DNA of 6,649 bases from Christiangramia sp. (GTDB taxonomy: Bacteria > Bacteroidota > Bacteroidia > Flavobacteriales > Flavobacteriaceae). Positions 1 through 6,045 of this stretch are shown piece by piece (position 1 is the stretch's first letter; each line of letters begins with the position of its first letter). Where the stretch lies: NCBI GenBank assembly GCA_024635735.1, contig JAGXII010000060.1:1-6649 (forward strand), read 5' to 3'. The notes under the pieces were generated by a model. The model did no database searches. It was not told the origin of the DNA and was given only the letters and a program-made list of their open reading frames with translations. A program made the position numbers and the translations under genes.

Positions 1-468
1 ATTAAATACTTTATCGTCTAACTGACGGATTATCATCGTTACATTGTTCGCCTGATATGCAGTAGTATCCGCGATAACCCTGAATGGAGTTTGTCCGTAA
101 ACATCTATCCTCTGGTATTCGCCATCTGCGTAATAATTTATATAAAACTGCAACTTTTCTACAACCTCCTCATTATGGGAACGAGACCGAAGAATAGTCA
201 TCGCAGTATTTACTTTATCTGAAGTACCACCCCAGTTAAAGGTTAGACTGGTATTAGAAGTAAAAAACGGATTCTGATCATCTTTTATGGATATCTGGTT
301 ACCAAGACGGTATACCGGTAATTTCCGAACATTATTGTAATAGGCAACCGCGAGACTTATGCCCACAGAAAGAAGAATAAGTTTCCAGTAACTTATAACC
401 TTTAATAAAAATCCTTTAAAATCAAAGGTGGATCCTACGTCCGAAATATGATCATCTTCCTGCGCCAT
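1..468 (-). CDS. Wzz/Wzc-type polysaccharide chain-length protein (probable tyrosine autokinase), N-terminal part
   Basis: Only the first 156 codons are present; the frame stays open to the window edge. The protein begins MAQEDDHISDVG. It has a short cytoplasmic N-terminus, a hydrophobic segment at about residues 25-44 (LKVISYWKLILLSVGISLAV), then a periplasmic stretch beginning PVYRLGNQISIKDD. This layout matches the Wzz domain of Bacteroidota polysaccharide co-polymerases, which set chain length in capsule or exopolysaccharide export and often carry a C-terminal tyrosine kinase (Wzc/Etk type). The kinase part would lie outside the window, so autokinase is inference; a kinase-free GumC/Wzz protein is the alternative. 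The ATG at 468-466 shares its A with the TAA stop of the upstream export gene (TAATG), which suggests translational coupling. Pairing with a Wza-like gene strongly supports the role. Confidence 0.85.
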   Translation of the reverse strand, partial: MAQEDDHISDVGSTFDFKGFLLKVISYWKLILLSVGISLAVAYYNNVRKLPVYRLGNQISIKDDQNPFFTSNTSLTFNWGGTSDKVNTAMTILRSRSHNEEVVEKLQFYINYYADGEYQRIDVYGQTPFRVIADTTAYQANNVTMIIRQLDDKVFN

Positions 469-1256
469 TATCTGGTTGTTAAGAAATAAATTGAAGTTGC
501 TAAAGTTATTAGACTGGTAACAGTTCTAAATACCTCAAGGCCGGTAGTCCCCAGACCCAATGCTTTTCTCGGTAACGGATTCACTACAATCATGTCATTG
601 GGTTGAATATAATAATAAGGGCTGTTTAGCGCACTTATATCTGTAACATCAATAGTATAAACTTCCTCCCCTTGTGGATATTGCCTGATAATCTGTACAT
701 GTTCCCGATCTCCATAATCATCAATACCACCTGCATTCGCAATAGCCTCCATAATAGTTACCTGATCTTTATAAATTACCTGACTTCCCTGACCTATTTC
801 GCCCAAGGTGGTGTAACGAATACCTGCAAGCTTAACTGTTACAAATATATTAGCCTCTTCTTTAAAATATTCTTCCAGTAACTTCTTTTCTATTTTTTCT
901 CTTACTTCTTTTTCAGTGAAACCCAGAACATTTACTTCTCCAAGTGTTGGAACACGTATATTCCCGTGATCATCCACTGTAAAGCCATCAAAATATACGG
1001 CCTCTTCGGTAGTTGCATTGGGATTTTCGCTGCCAACAGGGTTGAACATTCCAACAATATCCTGGTCAAGAGCCTTTACCCTTATACTTAACAGATCTCC
1101 TGTCTGGATACGATAAGGCTTGCGCAATCTTTGCACCTGTATTATGCTGTCTACTTTCTCTTCGTGCTCCTGAAGATAGGACATCTGTTTAGTAGAAACA
1201 CAGGAGGTTAAGGCTAGTACGGCAGCGAATAAAAACAAAAATGATTTAAATCGCAT
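468..1256 (-). CDS. Polysaccharide export outer-membrane lipoprotein, Wza family
   Basis: This 262-residue protein would form the outer-membrane channel that exports capsule or exopolysaccharide. It starts MRFKSFLFLFAAVLALTSC: basic residues, a hydrophobic core and a lipobox (LTSC, lipidated Cys19), so it is a signal peptidase II lipoprotein. A Poly_export domain begins near residue 48 (YRIQTGDLLSIRV) and runs to about 145. An SLBB domain follows at about 145-200 (TIMEAIANAGGIDDYG). A hydrophobic C-terminal helix at about 241-259 resembles the helix with which Wza crosses the outer membrane. A GTG at 1268 would add four residues (MKPS). I prefer the ATG at 1256 because it gives a standard signal peptide and because the promoter at 1279-1309 would leave the GTG only a few nucleotides of leader. 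It overlaps the Wzz/Wzc gene by one base and is first in the operon. Confidence 0.95.
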   Translation of the reverse strand: MRFKSFLFLFAAVLALTSCVSTKQMSYLQEHEEKVDSIIQVQRLRKPYRIQTGDLLSIRVKALDQDIVGMFNPVGSENPNATTEEAVYFDGFTVDDHGNIRVPTLGEVNVLGFTEKEVREKIEKKLLEEYFKEEANIFVTVKLAGIRYTTLGEIGQGSQVIYKDQVTIMEAIANAGGIDDYGDREHVQIIRQYPQGEEVYTIDVTDISALNSPYYYIQPNDMIVVNPLPRKALGLGTTGLEVFRTVTSLITLATSIYFLTTR

Positions 1257-1278
1257 AGAGGGCTTCACATAGTTTTAA

Positions 1279-1309
1279 CAAATATAGTTTTTACGGGCTA
1301 ATAACAAAA
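1279..1309 (-). promoter_or_regulatory. Bacteroidota-type promoter of the polysaccharide export operon
   Basis: Read on the minus strand, TTTTG (1309-1305) is followed after exactly 18 nt by TATATTTG (1286-1279). This fits the flavobacterial consensus TTG-N17-23-TAnnTTTG without mismatch. Transcription would start at roughly 1272-1274, leaving a leader of about 16 nt before the ATG at 1256. The promoter lies in the divergent region about 25 bp from the composite repeat. The element match is direct; its activity is inferred. Confidence 0.75.
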
Positions 1310-1434
1310 TTATGTTTTAAAATTTATGTGTAGTGGGAGTTGAGATTTTAGATATGAGATTTTAGAAGTGAGATTTGAGTAGAACTGCCAGGTATTAGCG
1401 TTCATTGTTTATTGTTATCTGAATCTAGTTGCCG

Positions 1435-1453
1435 CCCTGAGCCTGTCGAAGGG
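1435..1453 (+). repeat. Dispersed hairpin repeat, copy A
   Basis: The sequence is CCCTGAGCCTGTCGAAGGG. It can fold as CCCT/AGGG, a GA/GA tandem mismatch, one G-C pair and a CCTGT loop. It ends the first part of composite copy R1. Confidence 0.9.
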
Positions 1454-1494
1454 TGAGTTGTCCGGGGTTTATAGTTATCTGAATCTAATTGCCG

Positions 1495-1513
1495 CCCTGA
1501 GCCTGTCGAAGGG
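1495..1513 (+). repeat. Dispersed hairpin repeat, copy B
   Basis: This copy is identical to copy A and lies exactly 60 bp downstream of it. Both are preceded by GTTATCTGAATCTA and differ only at one base in that flank. Confidence 0.9.
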
Positions 1514-1553
1514 TATTGTTTATTGTTCATTGGTTATTGTTCCTGAGACCAGC

Positions 1554-1612
1554 GTCACCATAAATTTATTTCAGGGTCTCATCATGAGATGCTGAAACAA
1601 GTTCAGCATGAC
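1554..1612 (+). repeat. Second dispersed hairpin family (GCTGAAACAAGTTCAGC type)
   Basis: The right half is a perfect 8-bp hairpin: ATGCTGAA (1589-1596) and TTCAGCAT (1602-1609) with a 5-nt loop, ACAAG. The left half (CACCATAAATTTATTTCAGG, about 1556-1575) looks like a decayed second hairpin in which an original CCCTGAA arm has become CCATAAA. GTCA (1554-1557) and TGAC (1609-1612) bracket the element. I recognise this as a type of intergenic repeat common in flavobacterial genomes; that part is from memory and was not checked. No poly-T run follows on either strand, so a terminator is less likely. Confidence 0.7.
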
Positions 1613-1722
1613 AAAAAACTCATCTTTTGACCTCCTCATTATGGCCTTTCAATCGAATTGTAGGGTTTGAAAAGCTGCCATGAAACTGTGCCAAAAAATC
1701 TTATTTATTACTTAATTCCTGA

Positions 1723-1730
1723 TAACTTTG
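1723..1730 (+). promoter_or_regulatory. Possible -7 element for the ABC-F gene
   Basis: TAACTTTG fits TAnnTTTG exactly and lies 69 nt upstream of the ATG at 1800. The expected -33 region (about 1701-1705, TTATT) has no TTG, so only half of the promoter is convincing. If used, transcription would start near 1737, inside or beside hairpin copy C, which would then lie at the very 5' end of the message. Confidence 0.4.
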
Positions 1731-1733
1731 TCG

Positions 1734-1752
1734 CACTGAGCTTGTCGAAGTG
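1734..1752 (+). repeat. Dispersed hairpin repeat, covariant copy C
   Basis: The sequence is CACTGAGCTTGTCGAAGTG. Compared with copies A and B, the second stem pair is changed on both sides (C-G to A1735-T1751) and one loop base is T instead of C. With the flanking bases the outer stem is GCACT/AGTGC (1733-1737 with 1749-1753). It sits in the probable leader of the ABC-F gene, just after a possible -7 element. Confidence 0.8.
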
Positions 1753-1799
1753 CCAATAAATGATTTTCGACAGAGAACATACAACCGAGAACACAAAAC

Positions 1800-3674
1800 A
1801 TGAATTATCTTTCAGTAGAAAATATTGCCAAATCATACGGAGAGCGCGAGCTTTTCAATAATCTTAGTTTTGGAATCAATGAAAACCAAAAGGTTGGATT
1901 CGTTGCCAAGAACGGAACAGGAAAAACCAGCCTGCTTAATATCCTGGCAGGAACCGACACTCCCGATGAGGGGCAGGTTATTTATCGCAATGACAAACGA
2001 GTCGCGTTTCTCTCTCAGGAACCCGATCTTGATCCTGAACTCACCATTGAGCAAACCATTTTTTCCAGCGACAACCCTACGCTTAAGGTGGTGGAACAAT
2101 ACGAAAAGGCCCTGCAAAATCCCGATGATGCCGACAATCTTCAAAAAGCCATGGATGCCATGGAAGCGAATGATGCCTGGGATTTTGAAACTATTTATAA
2201 ACAGGTACTCTTCAAACTCAATTTGGAAGACCTGCAGGCTGAAGTGAAAAATCTTTCCGGAGGTCAGAAGAAAAGGCTTGCCCTGGCGAGAATGCTTCTA
2301 AAAAAACCAGATTTTATTATTCTGGATGAGCCTACCAACCATCTGGATCTGGATATGATCGAATGGCTGGAGGAATACTTTAAAAAAGAAGATTTTACCA
2401 TCTTTATGGTAACTCACGACAGGTATTTTCTGGAACGAGTCTGTAATGAGATCATTGAGCTGGAAGATGGAAAACTATATACCTATAAAGGAAATTATTC
2501 CTATTACCTGGATAAAAAAGAAGAACGCCACCAGCTTGAGCAGACGAATACTGATAAGGCTCAGCAGCTTTATAAAAAAGAACTGGAGTGGATGAGGCGG
2601 CAGCCCAAAGCGCGAACTACGAAGTCCAAATCCCGTATCGAAGATTTTCATGATATAAAACACAGGGCAAGCCAACGTAGACTTGATCATAAGGTACAGT
2701 TGGAACTTAATATGGAGCGGCTGGGAAGTAAGATCGTAGAGATTCATAATGTCTCTAAAGAATTAGGCGGAAAGAATCTAATCTCAAATTTAGATTACGT
2801 TTTTAAAAAGGGCGAGAGACTGGGTATTATCGGGAAAAACGGAACCGGAAAATCCACATTTTTAAATATGATCACCGGAAATATCGAGCCAGATACCGGA
2901 AAGATTGTTATCGGGGAGACCGTTAAATTTGGGTACTACACACAGAAAGGCATAAAGATCAAACCCGGCCAGAAAGTAATTGAGGTAATTAAAGAATTCG
3001 GGGATTATATTCCTTTAAAAAAAGGTCGTCAGATCTCTGCCGAACAGCTCCTGGAAAGATTTCTCTTTGACCGGAAGAAACAATATGACTTTGTAGAAAA
3101 GTTGAGTGGGGGTGAAAAGAAGCGACTCTACCTGTGTATGGTTCTTATTCAAAATCCCAACTTCCTGATTCTCGATGAGCCCACCAATGATCTGGATGTC
3201 CTTACCCTGAATGTACTTGAAAATTTCCTTTTAGACTTCCCGGGTTGTATTATCGTGGTCTCTCACGACCGGTATTTTATGGATAAGATCACCGATCACT
3301 TATTCATATTTAAAGGAGATGGAGAGGTACAGGATTTTCCCGGGAATTATACAGATTACAGAGAGTATGAAGCTTCCAAACCCAGGGTCGAGAAAACAGC
3401 TTCTAAAGATACTCAGACTAAAAAAGAGAAAAAAGAATTCAAGACCAGTAATGCCGGTCCTTCTCTGAGTTATGCCGAGAAGCAGGAATATAGCAAGCTG
3501 GAAAAAGAGATCGCTAAGCTTGAAAAAAAGAAAGAAGACGTCCAGCAAAAATTTCTGAAAGAATTAAATGCTAATGAAATTGCTGAAAATTCAGTGAAAT
3601 TGAAGGAGATAGAAAATGACATTGAAACGAAGACCGAAAGGTGGTTTGAGCTACTTGAGAAGTTAGAGTCATAG
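1800..3674 (+). CDS. ABC-F family ATPase, Uup-like
   Basis: This is a 624-residue soluble protein with two ATP-binding cassettes and no membrane segments, which is the ABC-F layout. The first cassette has Walker A AKNGTGKT (36-43), signature LSGGQ (152-156), Walker B with DEPTNHLD (catalytic Glu177) and His206. A charged linker at about 240-300 (EWMRRQPKARTTKSKSRIED) is the ABC-F interdomain arm. The second cassette has GKNGTGKS (345-352), LSGGE (435-439), DEPTNDLD (Glu460) and His489. A lysine/glutamate-rich C-terminal coiled coil covers about 555-624, as in E. coli Uup, where this domain binds DNA. ABC-F proteins act on the ribosome; Uup also affects transposon excision and branched DNA. 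The first Walker A has Ala36 where Gly is usual, probably a clade variant. All other catalytic residues are intact. The Uup assignment rests on length and the C-terminal domain; another ABC-F subgroup is possible. Confidence 0.95.
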   Translation: MNYLSVENIAKSYGERELFNNLSFGINENQKVGFVAKNGTGKTSLLNILAGTDTPDEGQVIYRNDKRVAFLSQEPDLDPELTIEQTIFSSDNPTLKVVEQYEKALQNPDDADNLQKAMDAMEANDAWDFETIYKQVLFKLNLEDLQAEVKNLSGGQKKRLALARMLLKKPDFIILDEPTNHLDLDMIEWLEEYFKKEDFTIFMVTHDRYFLERVCNEIIELEDGKLYTYKGNYSYYLDKKEERHQLEQTNTDKAQQLYKKELEWMRRQPKARTTKSKSRIEDFHDIKHRASQRRLDHKVQLELNMERLGSKIVEIHNVSKELGGKNLISNLDYVFKKGERLGIIGKNGTGKSTFLNMITGNIEPDTGKIVIGETVKFGYYTQKGIKIKPGQKVIEVIKEFGDYIPLKKGRQISAEQLLERFLFDRKKQYDFVEKLSGGEKKRLYLCMVLIQNPNFLILDEPTNDLDVLTLNVLENFLLDFPGCIIVVSHDRYFMDKITDHLFIFKGDGEVQDFPGNYTDYREYEASKPRVEKTASKDTQTKKEKKEFKTSNAGPSLSYAEKQEYSKLEKEIAKLEKKKEDVQQKFLKELNANEIAENSVKLKEIENDIETKTERWFELLEKLES

Positions 3675-3680
3675 GGAAGT

Positions 3681-3690
3681 GGAAAGTGGA
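3681..3690 (+). repeat. Left inverted repeat flanking the S23 gene
   Basis: GGAAAGTGGA begins 7 nt after the ABC-F stop codon and is exactly complementary to TCCACTTTCC at 4094-4103, beyond the S23 gene. The surrounding sequence (GGGAAGTGGAAAGTGGA) is a short GTGGAA-type tandem run. Confidence 0.75.
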
Positions 3691-3711
3691 TAGATTTAAA
3701 AAGAAAAAATT

Positions 3712-4086
3712 ATGGAAGAGGTAAAGTTTAATTTTGAAGATTTGAAGGTTTATCGAAAAGCCCTTGATTTCACGGACTTTGTTTATGATCTTACCTCTAA
3801 ATTCCCGGCCAGGGAGAAGTATGGTTTAAGTTCGCAATTTACCAGAGCAGCCGTTTCTATTGCTCTAAATACTGCTGAAGGATCGGGAGATTCAGATCCT
3901 CAGTTTCATCGCTTTCTTCAAATTGCTGAGGGTTCCGTAAGAGAATGTATTACCTGTTCCACTATTGCATTTCGCAGAGACTATATTACTAATGAAGAAA
4001 ACAAAAAAGCGCGCAACGTTTTACTCGAACTTCTCAAAATGATAAGGAGTCTTCAGCATTACCTGAAAAATAAGAAAAGAAATTAA
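3712..4086 (+). CDS. Four-helix-bundle protein, S23/IVS family
   Basis: This 124-residue protein has the full family signature: FEDLKVYRKALDFTDFVYDL at 8-27, then FPAREKYGLSSQFTRAAVSI, NTAEGSGD and FLQIAEGSVRE. These are the first helices of the bundle. The family is known from ORFs inside intervening sequences of 23S rRNA genes in some bacteria and is structurally related to the Avd protein of diversity-generating retroelements. It is not a true ribosomal protein despite the S23 name, and its function is unknown; nucleic-acid binding is plausible. Here it is complete and free-standing between the ABC-F and methyltransferase genes. The leader is A-rich (AAAAAGAAAAAATT) rather than a Shine-Dalgarno site. 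Ten-bp inverted repeats outside both ends suggest a cassette that was inserted as a unit. Confidence 0.93.
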   Translation: MEEVKFNFEDLKVYRKALDFTDFVYDLTSKFPAREKYGLSSQFTRAAVSIALNTAEGSGDSDPQFHRFLQIAEGSVRECITCSTIAFRRDYITNEENKKARNVLLELLKMIRSLQHYLKNKKRN

Positions 4087-4093
4087 AATTATT

Positions 4094-4103
4094 TCCACTT
4101 TCC
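4094..4103 (-). repeat. Right inverted repeat flanking the S23 gene
   Basis: TCCACTTTCC is the exact complement of GGAAAGTGGA at 3681-3690. It starts 7 nt after the S23 stop codon, the same distance at which the left arm follows the ABC-F stop. Transcribed together, the arms could pair and place the S23 gene in a large loop. Confidence 0.75.
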
Positions 4104-4140
4104 TCTCTCCACTCAAAAACAGAAAACCGAAAACGACTTA

Positions 4141-4917
4141 ATGATCTTTCAAATAGTTTCCTATCTAAAATTCCTTTCAAAAAGCCAGAACCAACACGGG
4201 CTCCACTCCCCTTTTGTGTATGATCTTGTGACAAAATGTTTTTACGATAAATCAGATTACAAGGATTACGAACTGATTAGAAACTACAGAAATGATTTAT
4301 TAAGGAATAAGGATCTGATCGAAATCACAGATTTTGGAGCAGGAAGTCGTATTTTTAAATCGAATGTACGTCCGGTTTTTTCAATCGCGAAAAATGCCGG
4401 TATCACGCTTCATAGAGCGAAATTACTTTATAGGCTGATCAATTATTTGAAAATAGAAAATACCCTGGAGTTGGGCACCTCACTAGGCATAGCAGCTTCA
4501 GCTATCGCAGCTAATAAAAGTACCCGGCTTAGCACCATAGAAGGTTGTCCTGAAACTGCTGGGATTACCTTAAACCAGTTTCAGAAATATAATCTTAAGA
4601 ATGTTGACCTGAAGATTGGTCAGTTTGATAAGGAACTGGATACGATTTTAAAAGATAAACCGCGATTTGACCTGATCTATTTTGATGGCAATCATCAGAA
4701 GGCAGCTACTTTAGAATATTTCGAAAAACTTCTGCCTGCAGCGCATAATGATAGCGTTTTTATTTTTGATGATATCCACTGGTCAGGAGAAATGGAAGAA
4801 GCCTGGCAAGAGATCAAAGAACATCCTGATGTACGGGTTAGTATTGATACTTTTCAGTGGGGACTTATTTTTTTCCGGAAGGAACAGGCCAGACAGGATT
4901 TTAGCATCAGGGTCTGA
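4141..4917 (+). CDS. Class I SAM-dependent methyltransferase
   Basis: This is a 258-residue Rossmann-fold methyltransferase. Motif I is LELGTSLGI (109-117), binding S-adenosylmethionine. Glu134 (STIEGCPE) is the usual acidic residue at the end of the second strand that contacts the ribose. DLIYFDGNH (177-185) and FIFDDIHWS (207-215) are the later acidic strands, with the paired aspartates typical of metal-dependent O-methyltransferases. The N-terminal QHGLHSPFVYDL (18-29) is an extension of about 90 residues before the core, seen in Bacteroidota homologues as far as I recall. The substrate cannot be told from the sequence; a small-molecule O-methyl acceptor is a guess from the DD motif. The gene lies 54 nt after the S23 gene and probably shares a message with it. 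There is no signal peptide, so it should be cytoplasmic. Confidence 0.9.
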   Translation: MIFQIVSYLKFLSKSQNQHGLHSPFVYDLVTKCFYDKSDYKDYELIRNYRNDLLRNKDLIEITDFGAGSRIFKSNVRPVFSIAKNAGITLHRAKLLYRLINYLKIENTLELGTSLGIAASAIAANKSTRLSTIEGCPETAGITLNQFQKYNLKNVDLKIGQFDKELDTILKDKPRFDLIYFDGNHQKAATLEYFEKLLPAAHNDSVFIFDDIHWSGEMEEAWQEIKEHPDVRVSIDTFQWGLIFFRKEQARQDFSIRV

Positions 4918-4950
4918 TTCAACACAAAAATTGTTTTAGGTATTCTGAAA

Positions 4951-4982
4951 AACCCTTATCATTAATTTTTTAATCCTGGGTT
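4951..4982 (+). terminator. Possible terminator hairpin after the methyltransferase gene
   Basis: AACCC (4951-4955) pairs with GGGTT (4978-4982), and ATTAA (4961-4965) pairs with TTAAT (4970-4974) around a TTTT loop, with a small internal loop between the two stems. It starts 33 nt after the stop codon. No clear poly-T tail follows, so intrinsic termination is uncertain. Confidence 0.35.
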
Positions 4983-5203
4983 ATGAGCCTTCTTTATACC
5001 AAAGATATATTGGGATTAAGGGATATAATTTCCGCCTATCGAAAATTTAGCGTAAAATTTGAAGTGAAGATCCCGTAAAATTTCAGGCTGTTTGAGTTAA
5101 ATCAATTTTGAATTTTAAAAACCTCCACCTTACGAGTTCCTGAAATTTAGGGATAGAACGATAAATTTAGGTAAGTTTTCGTAAGCCTAGACTTTTTTGT
5201 TTC

Positions 5204-5223
5204 TCCTGAGCGCAGTCGAAGGA
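5204..5223 (+). repeat. Dispersed hairpin repeat, covariant copy D
   Basis: The sequence is TCCTGAGCGCAGTCGAAGGA. The outermost stem pair is T-A instead of C-G, changed on both sides. The loop is one base longer (CGCAGT) than in copies A-C. The GA/GA mismatch pair is kept. It lies between the complementary arms CTTTTTTG (5192-5199) and CAAAAAAG (5234-5241). Confidence 0.75.
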
Positions 5224-5289
5224 TCCGGCGATGCAAAAAAGAAATGTTTTAAAAAGTGCGGAAAGGCAAAATTGATTTTTAGAAAAGAT

Positions 5290-5308
5290 TTTTTTTGTAA
5301 CAAAAAAA
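5290..5308. repeat. T7G-TAA-CA7 palindrome upstream of the ABC ATPase gene
   Basis: Seven T and a G (5290-5297) are complementary to a C and seven A (5301-5308) around a TAA loop, 35 nt before the start codon at 5344. It could be a weak hairpin or a bent A/T tract near the promoter; no regulator can be named. Confidence 0.45.
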
Positions 5309-5343
5309 CTAAATTCACGTCATACAAATGAAATTTTGTCTTC

Positions 5344-6045
5344 ATGAGTAAAGTAATTGAAATAAAGAATATCACCCGGGATTTTCCTTTAGGTCAGGAA
5401 ACGGTTAAAGTTTTAAAAGGCATAGACCTTGAAATTGAACGCGGTGAATATGTCGCGTTCATGGGGCCGTCTGGTTCTGGAAAATCAACTTTAATGAATT
5501 TACTTGGATGCCTGGACACTCCCACCTCCGGTTCTTATATTCTAAACGGAAAGGATGTGAGCAAAATGAGTGATGATGAACTGGCTGAAATAAGAAATAA
5601 GGAGATAGGATTCATATTTCAAACCTTTAACCTTCTTCCAAGAACAACGGCACTTGATAATGTGGCCCTGCCTATGATCTATGCAGGCGCTTCAAAGTCG
5701 GAACGTAAGGAACGTGCGGAAGCAGTACTGCGAAGTGTTGGCCTGGGAGATCGCATGGACCATAAACCCAATCAGCTTTCGGGAGGTCAACGCCAGAGAG
5801 TTGCCATAGGTAGGGCACTGGTAAACAAGCCTTCTATTATTCTTGCCGATGAACCCACGGGAAACCTGGATTCCAAGACTTCTGTGGAGATCATGAATCT
5901 GTTTGACGAAATTCATGCCAATGGCAATACAGTGATCCTGGTTACCCATGAAGAAGATATCGCCAAACATGCTCATCGTATTATTCGTTTAATGGATGGT
6001 ACTGTGGCCAGTGATGAAAAGCAATCGGTTGGTAGTCTAAGGTAG
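5344..6045 (+). CDS. ABC transporter ATP-binding protein, LolD/MacB type
   Basis: This is a complete 233-residue nucleotide-binding subunit that would hydrolyse ATP on the cytoplasmic face of a membrane transporter. It has Walker A GPSGSGKST (41-49), Q-loop Gln93 (IFQTFNLLP), signature LSGGQ (145-149), Walker B IILADEPTGNLD (165-176, catalytic Glu170) and His202 (VTHEED). The phrases FMGPSGSGKSTLMNLLGCLD and DEPTGNLDS are characteristic of the LolD/MacB/FtsE group, which works with FtsX/MacB-fold permeases in lipoprotein release, efflux or cell-envelope tasks. No permease gene is adjacent, so the partner must be encoded elsewhere and the substrate is unknown. The start at 5344 gives the expected N-terminus (MSKVIEIKNITRDF). 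A seven-codon upstream frame overlaps this start. The stop codon abuts a hairpin repeat at 6046. Confidence 0.95.
   Translation: MSKVIEIKNITRDFPLGQETVKVLKGIDLEIERGEYVAFMGPSGSGKSTLMNLLGCLDTPTSGSYILNGKDVSKMSDDELAEIRNKEIGFIFQTFNLLPRTTALDNVALPMIYAGASKSERKERAEAVLRSVGLGDRMDHKPNQLSGGQRQRVAIGRALVNKPSIILADEPTGNLDSKTSVEIMNLFDEIHANGNTVILVTHEEDIAKHAHRIIRLMDGTVASDEKQSVGSLR

Larger units (their letters stand above)
1333..1513 (+). repeat. Composite repeat, rearranged copy R1 with two hairpin ends
   Basis: This copy resembles the two units at 6065-6421. It begins GTGGGAGTTGAGAT, passes through GAGAT/TTAGA-rich sequence, contains AGAACTGCCAGGTATTAGCG (1381-1400) and ends with the hairpin repeat at 1435-1453. 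Compared with the unit at 6065 it lacks 28 bp between two GTTTATTG copies. A second, shorter right-hand end (1454-1513) follows and repeats 1414-1454 with one mismatch (G1428 versus A1488) at an exact 60-bp offset. There is no open reading frame or transposase in it. It is non-coding and non-autonomous. Confidence 0.85.
4918..5343. other. AT-rich non-coding stretch with short repeats and hairpins
   Basis: I see no credible gene in these 426 nt. They hold a possible terminator hairpin (4951-4982), three AAAATTT copies (5042, 5054, 5077), an AAATTTAGG pair spaced by 20 bp (5143 and 5163), an inverted pair CTTACGA/TCGTAAG (5129-5135 and 5179-5185), hairpin repeat D nested between CTTTTTTG and CAAAAAAG arms (5192-5241), and a T7G-TAA-CA7 palindrome (5290-5308). 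The stretch around 5080-5200 resembles an intergenic repeat I have seen in other flavobacteria, but this is from memory. No clear TAnnTTTG promoter was found for the ABC ATPase gene. Confidence 0.6.

Noticed and set aside
672..881. Plus-strand open frame of 69 codons
   Set aside because: It lies wholly opposite the export lipoprotein gene, has no recognisable motif, and is explained as an antisense shadow.
1333..1513. Insertion sequence
   Set aside because: The composite repeat has no transposase frame on either strand and no clear target-site duplication.
1577..1589. TCTCATCATGAGA near-palindrome as an operator
   Set aside because: It is part of the second hairpin-family repeat and is not placed at a convincing promoter.
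164..1644. 15-bp match ACCTCCTCATTATGG at 164-178 and 1630-1644
   Set aside because: One copy lies inside the Wzz/Wzc coding region, the other in intergenic DNA, and the flanks do not match. It is slightly unlikely by chance but has no other support.
3712..4086. Diversity-generating retroelement suggested by the Avd-like protein
   Set aside because: No reverse transcriptase, no template/variable repeat pair with adenine-directed changes, and no C-type lectin target gene are present.
4983..5078. 31-codon plus-strand frame (MSLLYTKDILGLRD...)
   Set aside because: It is short, has no recognised motif, begins inside or at the end of a possible terminator hairpin, and is within chance expectation.
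5187..5375. Minus-strand open frame of 62 codons containing SPDPSTALRRNKK
   Set aside because: The SPDPSTALRR part is the translation of hairpin repeat D, and the frame runs into the ABC ATPase start. This is a typical artefact of such repeats.
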